The notes beneath the pieces are model-generated. The model saw nothing but the letters and a program-made list of their open reading frames with translations, had not been told where the DNA came from and did not search any database. The translations under genes were made by a program, and so were the position numbers. This document shows, in pieces, positions 1 through 4,942 of a stretch of 5,168 nucleotides of DNA (positions within the stretch are counted from its first letter, which is position 1; every line of letters starts with the position of its first letter). The DNA comes from an uncultured Moraxellaceae bacterium (GTDB taxonomy: Bacteria > Pseudomonadota > Gammaproteobacteria > Pseudomonadales > Moraxellaceae), in assembly GCA_937952925.1 (NCBI GenBank), contig CALFYA010000410.1, forward strand, positions 1-5,168, in the 5' to 3' direction.

Positions 1-104
1 ACCACCGCCTGACGCACCTGATCGGCTTCGTGGCGATAAATGATCTCGCTGGCCTCAATCACCACATAATCGGCCGGTGTGTGGCTGTCTATCAATACGA
101 CCAT
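1..104 (-). CDS. N-terminal fragment of a gene running off the left edge, possibly PabB-like chorismate-binding enzyme
   Basis: Only the first 34 codons are present. They read from an ATG at 104 on the minus strand, and the frame is open to the window edge. The peptide begins MVVLIDSHTPADYVVIEASE and continues with IIYRHEADQVRQAVV. A good Shine-Dalgarno sequence (AGGTGA, complement of 112-117) lies 7 bases before the ATG and supports this start. An opening 'LID', then a Tyr-rich strand, then an 'I..h.adqv..Av' helix resembles the N-terminus of aminodeoxychorismate synthase component I (PabB, folate pathway) in some proteobacteria. This is a weak recollection from very few residues. That a coding region starts here is fairly secure; its function is not. 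No signal peptide is seen, so a cytoplasmic protein is expected. Confidence 0.5.
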   Translation of the reverse strand, partial: MVVLIDSHTPADYVVIEASEIIYRHEADQVRQAV

Positions 105-405
105 GAGTCAATCACCTATCTTGTGGGTTCATTCGAATGATGTAGATCTAGCAAGATCCATACACAACGCCCGCATGCTAACAAAGGCATCATGACCTGT
201 CGATGAATCGTTCAGCGTTTGGCAAAAAGTCAATCCCTGATTCTAGCCAAACCATCTAAGCAAATGTTTTAAAATAAAAATCTGACCAAAAAATCTCTAG
301 ATACAGCCCATCAGGTCATCTGTCACATCAATCGTCTTGAAGTCTGCTGCAAAATTGACCAACGTATAGATCAACAATACACCAGCACAACACAGGGGAC
401 TCCTC
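105..405. other. Intergenic region between divergent genes, no gene seen
   Basis: These 301 bases separate the divergent left-edge gene and the PAN-domain lipoprotein, so both promoters should lie here. No convincing ORF or RNA gene is visible. A perfect 12-base palindrome, TCATTCGAATGA, lies at 129-140, 25 bases upstream of the left-edge gene, and could be an operator. An AT-rich patch at 263-292 contains TAAAAT (270-275), a good -10 match without a matching -35. Closer to the lipoprotein, TTGACC (355-360) and TATAGA (365-370) each resemble a promoter hexamer but are not correctly spaced as one promoter. I cannot name a start site with confidence. Confidence 0.5.
129..140. repeat. Perfect 12-base palindrome, possible operator
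   Basis: TCATTCGAATGA is its own reverse complement, and the symmetry stops at the next base pair. It lies just upstream of the minus-strand gene starting at 104. The position suits a dimeric regulator, but one such palindrome can occur by chance. Confidence 0.25.
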
Positions 406-810
406 ATGGCATTTCAGGCATTGAAACTCTGGGGCGTGGCCATGGTTGCCACATTAGGCATTGGTCTTGCAGGTTGCACCACCGATCAAATCAATATGGC
501 AACGCAAGCCATCGGCATGGTCACTGCCCCCAATAATGGCGCGGTGGGCACTGCACCCGTCCAAACCACGGCGGGAGGGCTTGAATACAATACCGACCGC
601 TACGGCTCAGATTACAACAGCTTTGAGCTACGCCAAGCCAATCCGGTCGCTTGTCAAGCGGCTTGCCAAGCAGATGGCGCACGTTGCAAAGCGTTTACCT
701 ATGTCAAACCCGGTGTACAAGCCAATGGGGCGATGTGTCACCTGAAAAACACCATTCCCTCGCCTAGCGCGTGTGATTTTTGTGTGTCTGGTGTCAACCG
801 AATGCGTTAA
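406..810 (+). CDS. PAN/Apple-domain (PAN_4-like) lipoprotein
   Basis: A 134-residue secreted lipoprotein of unknown role. Residues 1-23 form a type II signal peptide with a hydrophobic core and the lipobox LAGC, so Cys24 should be lipidated. The next residue is Thr, not Asp, which favours outer-membrane sorting. Residues 25-58 are an Ala/Thr/Gly-rich linker. Residues 59-130 look like a PAN_4 domain: a 'NTDRYGSDYNSFEL' opening, then Cys83, Cys87 and Cys94 followed by 'KAFTYVKPG', then 'CHLKN' at Cys111, and a closing 'CDFCVSGV' with Cys123 and Cys126. The six domain cysteines could form three disulfides in the periplasm or outside. PAN domains generally mediate protein or carbohydrate binding; the ligand here is unknown. 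A strong Shine-Dalgarno sequence (AGGGGA, 394-399) lies 6 bases before the ATG. It appears monocistronic, since 167 bases follow before the next start. An alternative description is a free-standing disulfide-rich binding module. Confidence 0.85.
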   Translation: MAFQALKLWGVAMVATLGIGLAGCTTDQINMATQAIGMVTAPNNGAVGTAPVQTTAGGLEYNTDRYGSDYNSFELRQANPVACQAACQADGARCKAFTYVKPGVQANGAMCHLKNTIPSPSACDFCVSGVNRMR

Positions 811-823
811 TCCGCCATACACA

Positions 824-869
824 ACTGCTAAGCGGCAACCACAAAATCTTGCAACAACCGCTTAACAGT
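824..869. repeat. Imperfect inverted repeat downstream of the PAN lipoprotein
   Basis: ACTGCTAAGCGG (824-835) pairs with CCGCTTAACAGT (858-869) over 12 positions with a single C-A mismatch. The loop is 22 bases and has a possible four-pair inner stem (GCAA/TTGC). It begins 13 bases after the PAN-gene stop codon, so it may stabilise the 3' end or help termination. It lacks an immediate T run: the nearest, T5 at 896-900, is about 26 bases further on. I therefore do not call it a classical intrinsic terminator. Confidence 0.4.
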
Positions 870-977
870 CACCAAAACCTCCTTATTTGTCGCTCTTTTT
901 GCTGCAAACCAACAGCAGCGTTTACACAAATTCTGCCCTAAGCTGGCCTCATAGCTGATCAGGTGTAGGGGGTTGCC

Positions 978-1103
978 ATGTCTATCGCTCGTTTTCTCAG
1001 TATTGGTCTGTTATTTATTACAGGGACATTTAGCTACGAGCCGTTGTGGGCGGCAAGTCCAAGTGAGGCAAACACATTTGTCATGTGTGCATCAACCCGC
1101 TGA
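978..1103 (+). CDS. Small secreted-peptide ORF (41 aa), possibly the front of a TGA-interrupted gene
   Basis: The ATG at 978 has a strong Shine-Dalgarno sequence (AGGGGG, 967-972) five bases upstream, which is the best evidence that it is translated. It encodes 41 residues: a signal peptide of about 26 residues (MSIARFLSIGLLFITGTFSY, then EPLWAA with a plausible cut after W-A-A) and a mature tail of only about 15 residues, SPSEANTFVMCASTR, with one cysteine. Past the TGA at 1101-1103 the same frame is open for 31 more codons. It next stops at 1197-1199, overlapping the following GTG start as GTGA. The unit may therefore be a 73-residue secreted protein interrupted by a nonsense mutation, sequencing error or recoding. 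It could equally be a genuine short leader peptide controlling the barrel gene. I do not recognise the family. Confidence 0.5.
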   Translation: MSIARFLSIGLLFITGTFSYEPLWAASPSEANTFVMCASTR

Positions 1104-1124
1104 TCGCCACCACACTGTGTCGCA

Positions 1125-1157
1125 GATCCGTCCATCACAACAACCCATAGACGGATC
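1125..1157 (+). promoter_or_regulatory. Hairpin between the small ORF and the barrel gene
   Basis: GATCCGTC (1125-1132) and GACGGATC (1150-1157) are a perfect 8-base inverted repeat around a 17-base loop. It lies 22 bases after the small ORF's TGA and 27 bases before the barrel gene's ribosome-binding site. No T run follows directly, so a simple terminator is unlikely. A role in attenuation, message processing or translational control is possible. If the region is coding through the TGA, the symmetry could be incidental. Confidence 0.35.
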
Positions 1158-1195
1158 CATCAGCAAGATCAACGGTTTATTTTGGGGGAATCAAC

Positions 1196-2185
1196 GTGAA
1201 ATATGGCCTTAGCTTATGTTGTGGGTGTTTGCTCAGTGGCATCAGCCATGCTGCACCTGATCAAGACACGACATGGCTGGCGATGCAATGGGTCGATGAG
1301 CAACACGCATCGATTCAAGCGCAATTACAACAGCAAGCCAACCGTATGAATGATTGGTTTGGTGAAGTCGATCAGCGTGCACCCCGCGCAAAAGTGCGGA
1401 TGTTGCTAGATCAAACTTGGGATAAACACAACGAATTTGACACCAAGCTCCGGATTCGTGGCAGCTTGCGGCTACCCAATGCCGAAAAGCGCTTACGCTT
1501 GGTATTTGGTGATGACACGCTAGAAGACGAACAACGGGCTGGTGTGCCACTAGATCCAATGCAGCCCAGCATGCCCAACAATCCCAATACAACGGGCAAC
1601 GCCAAAACCGTCAGTGATGTGAATGAGCGTGCGCTCAAAGACAACGCCTCTGTTGCATTACGTTGGCTGTTACCCATCATGGATGGAGTGCGCACGGATC
1701 TTGATGTGGGGGTGCGTTCGGGCACTGATGTGTATACCCGTGCTGAGATGGGCAAAACATGGCAGTTGCCAGATGATATGCGTTTTTTGGCGGATCAAAC
1801 CTTGCGTTATGGTCTGGAGAGTGAGATGTTTGCCCGCACCAACCTTGAGCTACAACATCAACCGGTGGGGCAGCCCCTCACCTCATACTTGCTCAGTGTG
1901 ACCTATAGTCAGCCCGATCAAGCTCAAGGCTTGAGTTATAGCCATCGGATTGCACGGCAATATCACCTTGAGCACAAACAAGAGCTGTCGTATGGGATAC
2001 TGGCCGCAGGCACACTAGACGGAACAAACCTCAATCTAGATGCCTATGGCCCTTGGGTGTCTTATCGCCAGCCATTTGTGCGTGATTGGTTTTTTGTGCG
2101 CGGCGATGTGAATTTTTTTAATGATCGCTTAGCCCATCGCGATCATTATTGGTCGGTGCTGTTGCGGCTTGAGGCGGTGTTTTAG
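1196..2185 (+). CDS. Putative outer-membrane beta-barrel protein of unknown function
   Basis: A 329-residue exported protein. The start is GTG at 1196, with GGGGGA (1184-1189) six bases upstream. The first residues, MKYGLSLCCGCLLSGISHAA, form a short Cys-rich signal peptide with a likely cut after SHA (residue 19). Residues 25-60 are helical and Gln-rich (QHASIQAQLQQQANRMNDWF). From about residue 64 the chain alternates hydrophobic and polar residues, as in transmembrane beta strands (KLRIRGSLRLP, NLELQHQPV, YLLSVTYSQP, FFVRGDVNFF). A polar, Asn/Pro-rich stretch at 110-145 would be a loop. The protein ends SVLLRLEAVF; a C-terminal Phe after an alternating strand is the usual barrel-assembly signal of outer-membrane proteins. 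I do not recognise a named porin or receptor family. It follows the small ORF and is convergent with the gene ending at 2197, with an 11-base gap. Export is likely; the barrel fold is inferred. Confidence 0.75.
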   Translation: MKYGLSLCCGCLLSGISHAAPDQDTTWLAMQWVDEQHASIQAQLQQQANRMNDWFGEVDQRAPRAKVRMLLDQTWDKHNEFDTKLRIRGSLRLPNAEKRLRLVFGDDTLEDEQRAGVPLDPMQPSMPNNPNTTGNAKTVSDVNERALKDNASVALRWLLPIMDGVRTDLDVGVRSGTDVYTRAEMGKTWQLPDDMRFLADQTLRYGLESEMFARTNLELQHQPVGQPLTSYLLSVTYSQPDQAQGLSYSHRIARQYHLEHKQELSYGILAAGTLDGTNLNLDAYGPWVSYRQPFVRDWFFVRGDVNFFNDRLAHRDHYWSVLLRLEAVF

Positions 2186-2196
2186 CGACAAACCAT

Positions 2197-2811
2197 TTAT
2201 TCAACCTGTTTTTTTTCAATGGTGTACGGCAACGACAGCGGAGCGCAACTGTGCACGGTCAGCTCATCTTTACTGCCTGCTTTGGCTGCAATCACAGGGG
2301 CTTGATAATGTACGGCATAATCATCTGGCCGCCCCGAAATCAATGCACGCAATTGCAGCTGTTTGACTTCTTTGGTGCTCCATGTACGCGTACTTGCCGA
2401 CTGCGGGCACTCAAATACCTGATTATCCTCTAGGGTTTTACCCGATGCATCCGCAATTTTGGTTGGCAATCGACAATCCGCCCACTCTTCACTGATCGGC
2501 TCGCTACTAAGATTTTCCAAAACGATCTGAACATGAATGGTGGTGGGGGCGTCTTGTTTGATGCCGGTTGCCATTGGTTGTCCGGCCACATCGACAAATT
2601 GCATGGTGCGCTGCAAGTCGCCACATTGATCTTGAACGGTTGCGCCATACACAATGGTTTTGTCGATCACACTATGTTCATCGACGGCGGTGTGACTGCC
2701 ACCGGGTTTGCCCGATCCACCCACACTTGCGCCACCTGCAAACAAATTCGGTTCGCATCCGGTGAGGATGGCGGCCATCAATACATAACTCAGGTAATGT
2801 AATTTCACCAT
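2197..2811 (-). CDS. Four-cysteine lipoprotein of unknown function, coupled to the DUF6502-type gene
   Basis: A 204-residue protein. The type II signal peptide has lipobox LTGC with Cys19 as the lipidation site; the next residue is Glu, which does not signal inner-membrane retention. Residues 25-40 are a Gly/Ser-rich linker (AGGASVGGSGKPGGS). The remaining domain, about residues 45-204, contains four cysteines (63, 113, 135, 189), enough for two disulfides. Beta-type stretches such as 'TIHVQIVLENLSSEPI' suggest an immunoglobulin-like or other all-beta fold. I do not recognise the family. The ATG (2811-2809) overlaps the preceding TAA by one base (TAATG), and AGGA lies six bases upstream inside the DUF6502-type gene. 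This indicates an operon with translational coupling. A run of eight A's near the 3' end (complement of 2209-2216) encodes part of the C-terminal EKKQ, so slippage would alter only the tail. Confidence 0.8.
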   Translation of the reverse strand: MVKLHYLSYVLMAAILTGCEPNLFAGGASVGGSGKPGGSHTAVDEHSVIDKTIVYGATVQDQCGDLQRTMQFVDVAGQPMATGIKQDAPTTIHVQIVLENLSSEPISEEWADCRLPTKIADASGKTLEDNQVFECPQSASTRTWSTKEVKQLQLRALISGRPDDYAVHYQAPVIAAKAGSKDELTVHSCAPLSLPYTIEKKQVE

Positions 2812-3668
2812 TATTCATCCTGTTGCGGTTGTAGCACTTGCGCTCGGGCGCTGGTGTCTTCGTGGTATTGATACGCACCAAAACGGTAGCGATAGACCGC
2901 ATCGGGCTTGCCCTCATCGGCAGCACAGGCTTGCACGGCCGCTTGCAGTAGGCGATGCACACACTGTTCCCACAAGGCATTGCCCATCGCTTCAAGCTCG
3001 GCAATCGATTCAGCGGTCAGCTCATCCGCAAAAATCGCTTGCTCAAGCTGCTGCGGCGCTTGACGCACGGTAAAATTGTGCACGCCAGCCGCCAAGTGAT
3101 CGGCGACATTAGCCGCCAACAAGGCTTTGGCCTCGTGTGCATCAGGATCTGGGATGAATGCGCGGCGTTCTAAGACCACCACATCCGCTTGGCGCTGAAC
3201 GACGCCCAAGCGTTCTAGTTCCAAACACACCGCACGCGGATGGCGGTCATTGGACACTTGGCGTACCAAGCCTTCAAAACTGTGCTGTTCGGGTTGATCG
3301 GCATCGGCCGCAAACGGCAATTGATCGGGATAGTCTTGGGTCAGCCATAAGCCAATCACTCGCGCCGGTACACTGGTCGGCTGGCTGACTTTGGCCTGAC
3401 TCAAACTTTGATCGGTCATCAGTGCCGTGCGAAAGGCATGCACATCTCGGCGGTGTAAGCCCGACAGCAAACTGATCGCCGAATCCGTTTGTTTGCCCCC
3501 AACGCGCTGGGCTTCTAGCATGGCCTGCCGAAAAAACACCGGTTTGAGCGCCGCCGAAAACTCGGTATAGCCCACACCGGTGCGAATCAGCCATTGCACC
3601 AATTGCTCCATTACCACCATCACTTCGGTGAGGGTGGACTGGGCATCATTGGGAAGGTGTTGGCTCAT
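2811..3668 (-). CDS. DUF6502-type protein
   Basis: A 285-residue cytoplasmic protein without signal peptide or membrane segment. It resembles the DUF6502 family of proteobacteria. The recognised pattern is an N-terminal helix 'LVQWLIRTGVGYTEFSAALKPVF' (about residues 23-45), then 'GKQTDSAISLLSGLHRRDV' (58-76), then 'ARVIGLWLTQDYPDQLPF' (102-119) and 'FEGLVRQVSNDRHPRAVCLE' (131-150). The 58-76 segment looks like a helix-turn-helix or winged-helix element, so DNA binding is possible; I know of no established function. I chose the ATG at 3668. An in-frame TTG at 3701 would add 11 residues, but it has no Shine-Dalgarno sequence and sits at the predicted transcription start of the candidate promoter at 3709-3737. 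The ribosome-binding site before 3668 is itself weak (GAG about 10 bases upstream). The last base of its stop codon is the first base of the downstream lipoprotein ATG, so the two are co-translated. The ORF is certain; the family call is from memory of the motif. Confidence 0.8.
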   Translation of the reverse strand: MSQHLPNDAQSTLTEVMVVMEQLVQWLIRTGVGYTEFSAALKPVFFRQAMLEAQRVGGKQTDSAISLLSGLHRRDVHAFRTALMTDQSLSQAKVSQPTSVPARVIGLWLTQDYPDQLPFAADADQPEQHSFEGLVRQVSNDRHPRAVCLELERLGVVQRQADVVVLERRAFIPDPDAHEAKALLAANVADHLAAGVHNFTVRQAPQQLEQAIFADELTAESIAELEAMGNALWEQCVHRLLQAAVQACAADEGKPDAVYRYRFGAYQYHEDTSARAQVLQPQQDE

Positions 3669-3708
3669 GGCAGGGCGCTCAGGCAAAAAACAGGTGATCA
3701 ATCAACAC

Positions 3709-3737
3709 AGTATGAAGAACTCACTGTACTCATTCAA
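3709..3737 (-). promoter_or_regulatory. Candidate sigma-70 promoter for the DUF6502-type gene and lipoprotein
   Basis: Read on the minus strand, TTGAAT (complement of 3732-3737) and CATACT (complement of 3709-3714) are separated by exactly 17 bases. Each matches four of six consensus positions. Transcription would start near 3702, giving a leader of about 34 bases before the ATG at 3668. It makes these two genes at least partly independent of the hydroxylase gene upstream. Confidence 0.4.
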
Positions 3738-3748
3738 GCAAACGACAC

Positions 3749-3769
3749 ATGATCATCACACGCCTTGTG
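3749..3769. repeat. Small palindromes upstream of the candidate DUF6502 promoter
   Basis: ATGATCAT (3749-3756) is an 8-base palindrome. It is followed at once by CACA-cgcct-TGTG (3757-3769), a four-pair stem. Together they lie just upstream of the candidate -35 box for the minus-strand pair and could be an activator site or a weak hairpin at the end of the hydroxylase transcript. There is no T run in the minus direction. The signal is weak. Confidence 0.2.
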
Positions 3770-3835
3770 TATCATGAATACGCCTTTAAACCTTTCAGCC
3801 TAAAAGATTTTTTAATCACCACAGCCATTTTGACC

Positions 3836-4741
3836 TTAGCCATACACCTGCTCACGCAGCCATTTGGTGGCAATGTATTTGCAGCCCGACAGCACCGGCA
3901 AACCGGCGTGCAAGGTACGTCGATCCACCTGTTGATCGGGGGTCAAATTGGCAAACAACACCGCCGATCCTCGCTTGGGACGCACGGTAAGGCCGACCTC
4001 CGGAAACGCGGTGGCACCGCCCTGCTCGACTTCAGACAAATACATGATCAAGGTCGCCACCCGCTGACCACCGACTGCCAAATGTTTGGCACTGCCACCA
4101 AGCTTGGGATCAAAAAAATCAAAATGTGGGCGGTACTCGCCTCCATCGCGATAACGTAGCACTTGCAGACCTTCACCACGCTCAGCAGGGTAACGCAGTA
4201 CCTCGGCAATCCGTGCTTCAATATCAGCAAGCAGTGGCGTTTGCCCACGCGCAAACCATGCTTGTTCGCTGCTCCTGCGATGATCGACGGTGAGCAGGCC
4301 ATCATGATCTTGCACCACCGTTGAGCGGCTGATCTGCCCACTGTTTTCAGCCAGCGTAATCAAAGCTTCGCATTCTTGATCAGTCAAAAAATGCTCGAAG
4401 CATAAAATCGCCGGTGAGTGCAGCTGCACCGTCAAACGAATCTGGTGTCCTGCCACCTCAACCGTATGCTGATCTTGGGCAAACAAATGTGGGGCAATGA
4501 TGATCGGCAGCACTGCTGGTGCTTGGTTGGGAGCTTGGTCAATCGGATGAAGCCACGTCCGCATCTGCTCAAATTGATCGCGCAAATGGGGGAAATGCTG
4601 TCCGGCATCGGTCAGCGCTTGCTGCAATTGATGGGCAAAACCGTGAGCACTCAGGGTTTCAAACAGTTGAGTGGGCTGACAACCGCGTGCCAGATTTTCA
4701 TAAAACCACTGTTGCCATTCTTGCGGTAGCCCTGCACTCAT
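3836..4741 (-). CDS. 2-oxoglutarate/Fe(II)-dependent prolyl 4-hydroxylase-like dioxygenase
   Basis: A 301-residue enzyme of the prolyl 4-hydroxylase alpha-subunit (P4Hc) family. Members use Fe(II), O2 and 2-oxoglutarate to hydroxylate, usually at proline in proteins or peptides, releasing succinate and CO2. The double-stranded beta-helix core covers about residues 110-298. The visible metal triad is His206 and Asp208 in 'YRPHFDFF' and His278 in 'RTLHAG'. Lys288 in 'GCKYIATKWLRE' is the expected 2-oxoglutarate carboxylate ligand. 'QRVATLIMYLSEVEQGGATAFPEV' and 'VRPKRGSAVLFAN' are typical family strands. Residues 5-70 are a separate helical N-terminal region (EWQQWFYENLARGC) seen in some bacterial homologues. 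I chose the ATG at 4741 because AGGTG lies six bases upstream; an in-frame TTG 33 bases earlier has no ribosome-binding site. No signal peptide, so cytoplasmic. All catalytic residues are intact. The substrate is unknown. The divergent neighbour encodes a long Pro-Thr tract and is an obvious candidate. Confidence 0.88.
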   Translation of the reverse strand: MSAGLPQEWQQWFYENLARGCQPTQLFETLSAHGFAHQLQQALTDAGQHFPHLRDQFEQMRTWLHPIDQAPNQAPAVLPIIIAPHLFAQDQHTVEVAGHQIRLTVQLHSPAILCFEHFLTDQECEALITLAENSGQISRSTVVQDHDGLLTVDHRRSSEQAWFARGQTPLLADIEARIAEVLRYPAERGEGLQVLRYRDGGEYRPHFDFFDPKLGGSAKHLAVGGQRVATLIMYLSEVEQGGATAFPEVGLTVRPKRGSAVLFANLTPDQQVDRRTLHAGLPVLSGCKYIATKWLREQVYG

Positions 4742-4747
4742 TGCCCA

Positions 4748-4752
4748 CACCT
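4748..4752 (-). promoter_or_regulatory. Ribosome-binding site that fixes the hydroxylase start at 4741
   Basis: AGGTG on the minus strand is six bases before the ATG at 4741-4739. The longer in-frame TTG start at 4774 has no purine-rich site ahead of it. Confidence 0.55.
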
Positions 4753-4819
4753 GTGCTGGTGAATCTTTATGCAAACTTTAACAGGCGATGGCCACGCTTG
4801 CACGGGGTTAAACCCTAGT

Positions 4820-4840
4820 AAATGTGAAAAAATTACATTT
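4820..4840. promoter_or_regulatory. Symmetric operator-like site in the shared divergent region
   Basis: AAATGT (4820-4825) and ACATTT (4835-4840) are perfect inverted half-sites around nine bases (GAAAAAATT). The outer sequence resembles a CRP-type site (AAATGTGA ... TCACATTT), but the half-sites are one base closer than in the CRP consensus and the right half reads TTACATTT. It lies between the hydroxylase and Pro-Thr lipoprotein genes, so a regulator bound here could act on both. The regulator is not identified. Confidence 0.3.
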
Positions 4841-4854
4841 TATTTTGTAAAGAC

Positions 4855-4872
4855 GCTGTTTTTGCTGTTTTT
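4855..4872 (+). repeat. Perfect tandem duplication of a 9-base unit
   Basis: GCTGTTTTT occurs twice back to back (4855-4863 and 4864-4872), about 8 bases upstream of the candidate -35 box of the Pro-Thr lipoprotein gene. The T runs are half a helical turn to one turn apart and could act as an upstream promoter element or bent DNA. It may also be only a slippage duplication. Confidence 0.4.
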
Positions 4873-4879
4873 ATAGGCT

Positions 4880-4909
4880 TTGGCAGACCTAATTTAAAAA
4901 TGTTAAATT
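4880..4909 (+). promoter_or_regulatory. Candidate promoter of the Pro-Thr lipoprotein gene
   Basis: TTGGCA (4880-4885) matches five of six -35 consensus positions. Eighteen bases later comes TAAATT (4904-4909, four of six), preceded by TGT, so the TG of an extended -10 is correctly placed. Transcription would begin near 4916, giving a leader of about 27 bases. The AT-rich flanks agree with a promoter. Confidence 0.5.
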
Positions 4910-4942
4910 TTCACATATTTTAACCGAAGGGTATTTGTCACC

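Noticed and set aside
900..917. TGCTG ... CAGCA hairpin as a terminator
   Set aside because: The T run precedes the stem on the plus strand instead of following it, and the minus strand has A's after it, so neither direction gives a terminator.
1101..1157. Selenocysteine UGA with a downstream SECIS hairpin
   Set aside because: A hairpin is present, but it starts 22 bases after the TGA and lacks a recognisable bacterial SECIS apical loop. The peptide matches no known selenoprotein context. The TGA is better treated as a stop or a mutation.
973..1212. Longer 79-codon frame starting at TTG 973, overlapping the small ORF and the barrel start
   Set aside because: The ATG at 978 in another frame has far better ribosome-binding spacing and a proper signal peptide. 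This frame also runs 17 bases into the barrel gene and has no sensible composition.
1389..1397. Near match (AAGTGCGGA) to the Pasteurellaceae DNA uptake sequence
   Set aside because: It is a single imperfect copy inside a coding region, with no second copy noticed in the window.
2209..2216. T8 run as an intrinsic terminator for the barrel gene
   Set aside because: No stable stem directly precedes it. The only pairing found (GGT..ACC around 2176-2194) is short, bulged and too far away. The run encodes lysines of the convergent lipoprotein.
3749..4159. Plus-strand frame of 136 codons across the 3' end of the hydroxylase gene
   Set aside because: It is antisense to the conserved catalytic core of the hydroxylase and has no convincing ribosome-binding site or domain.
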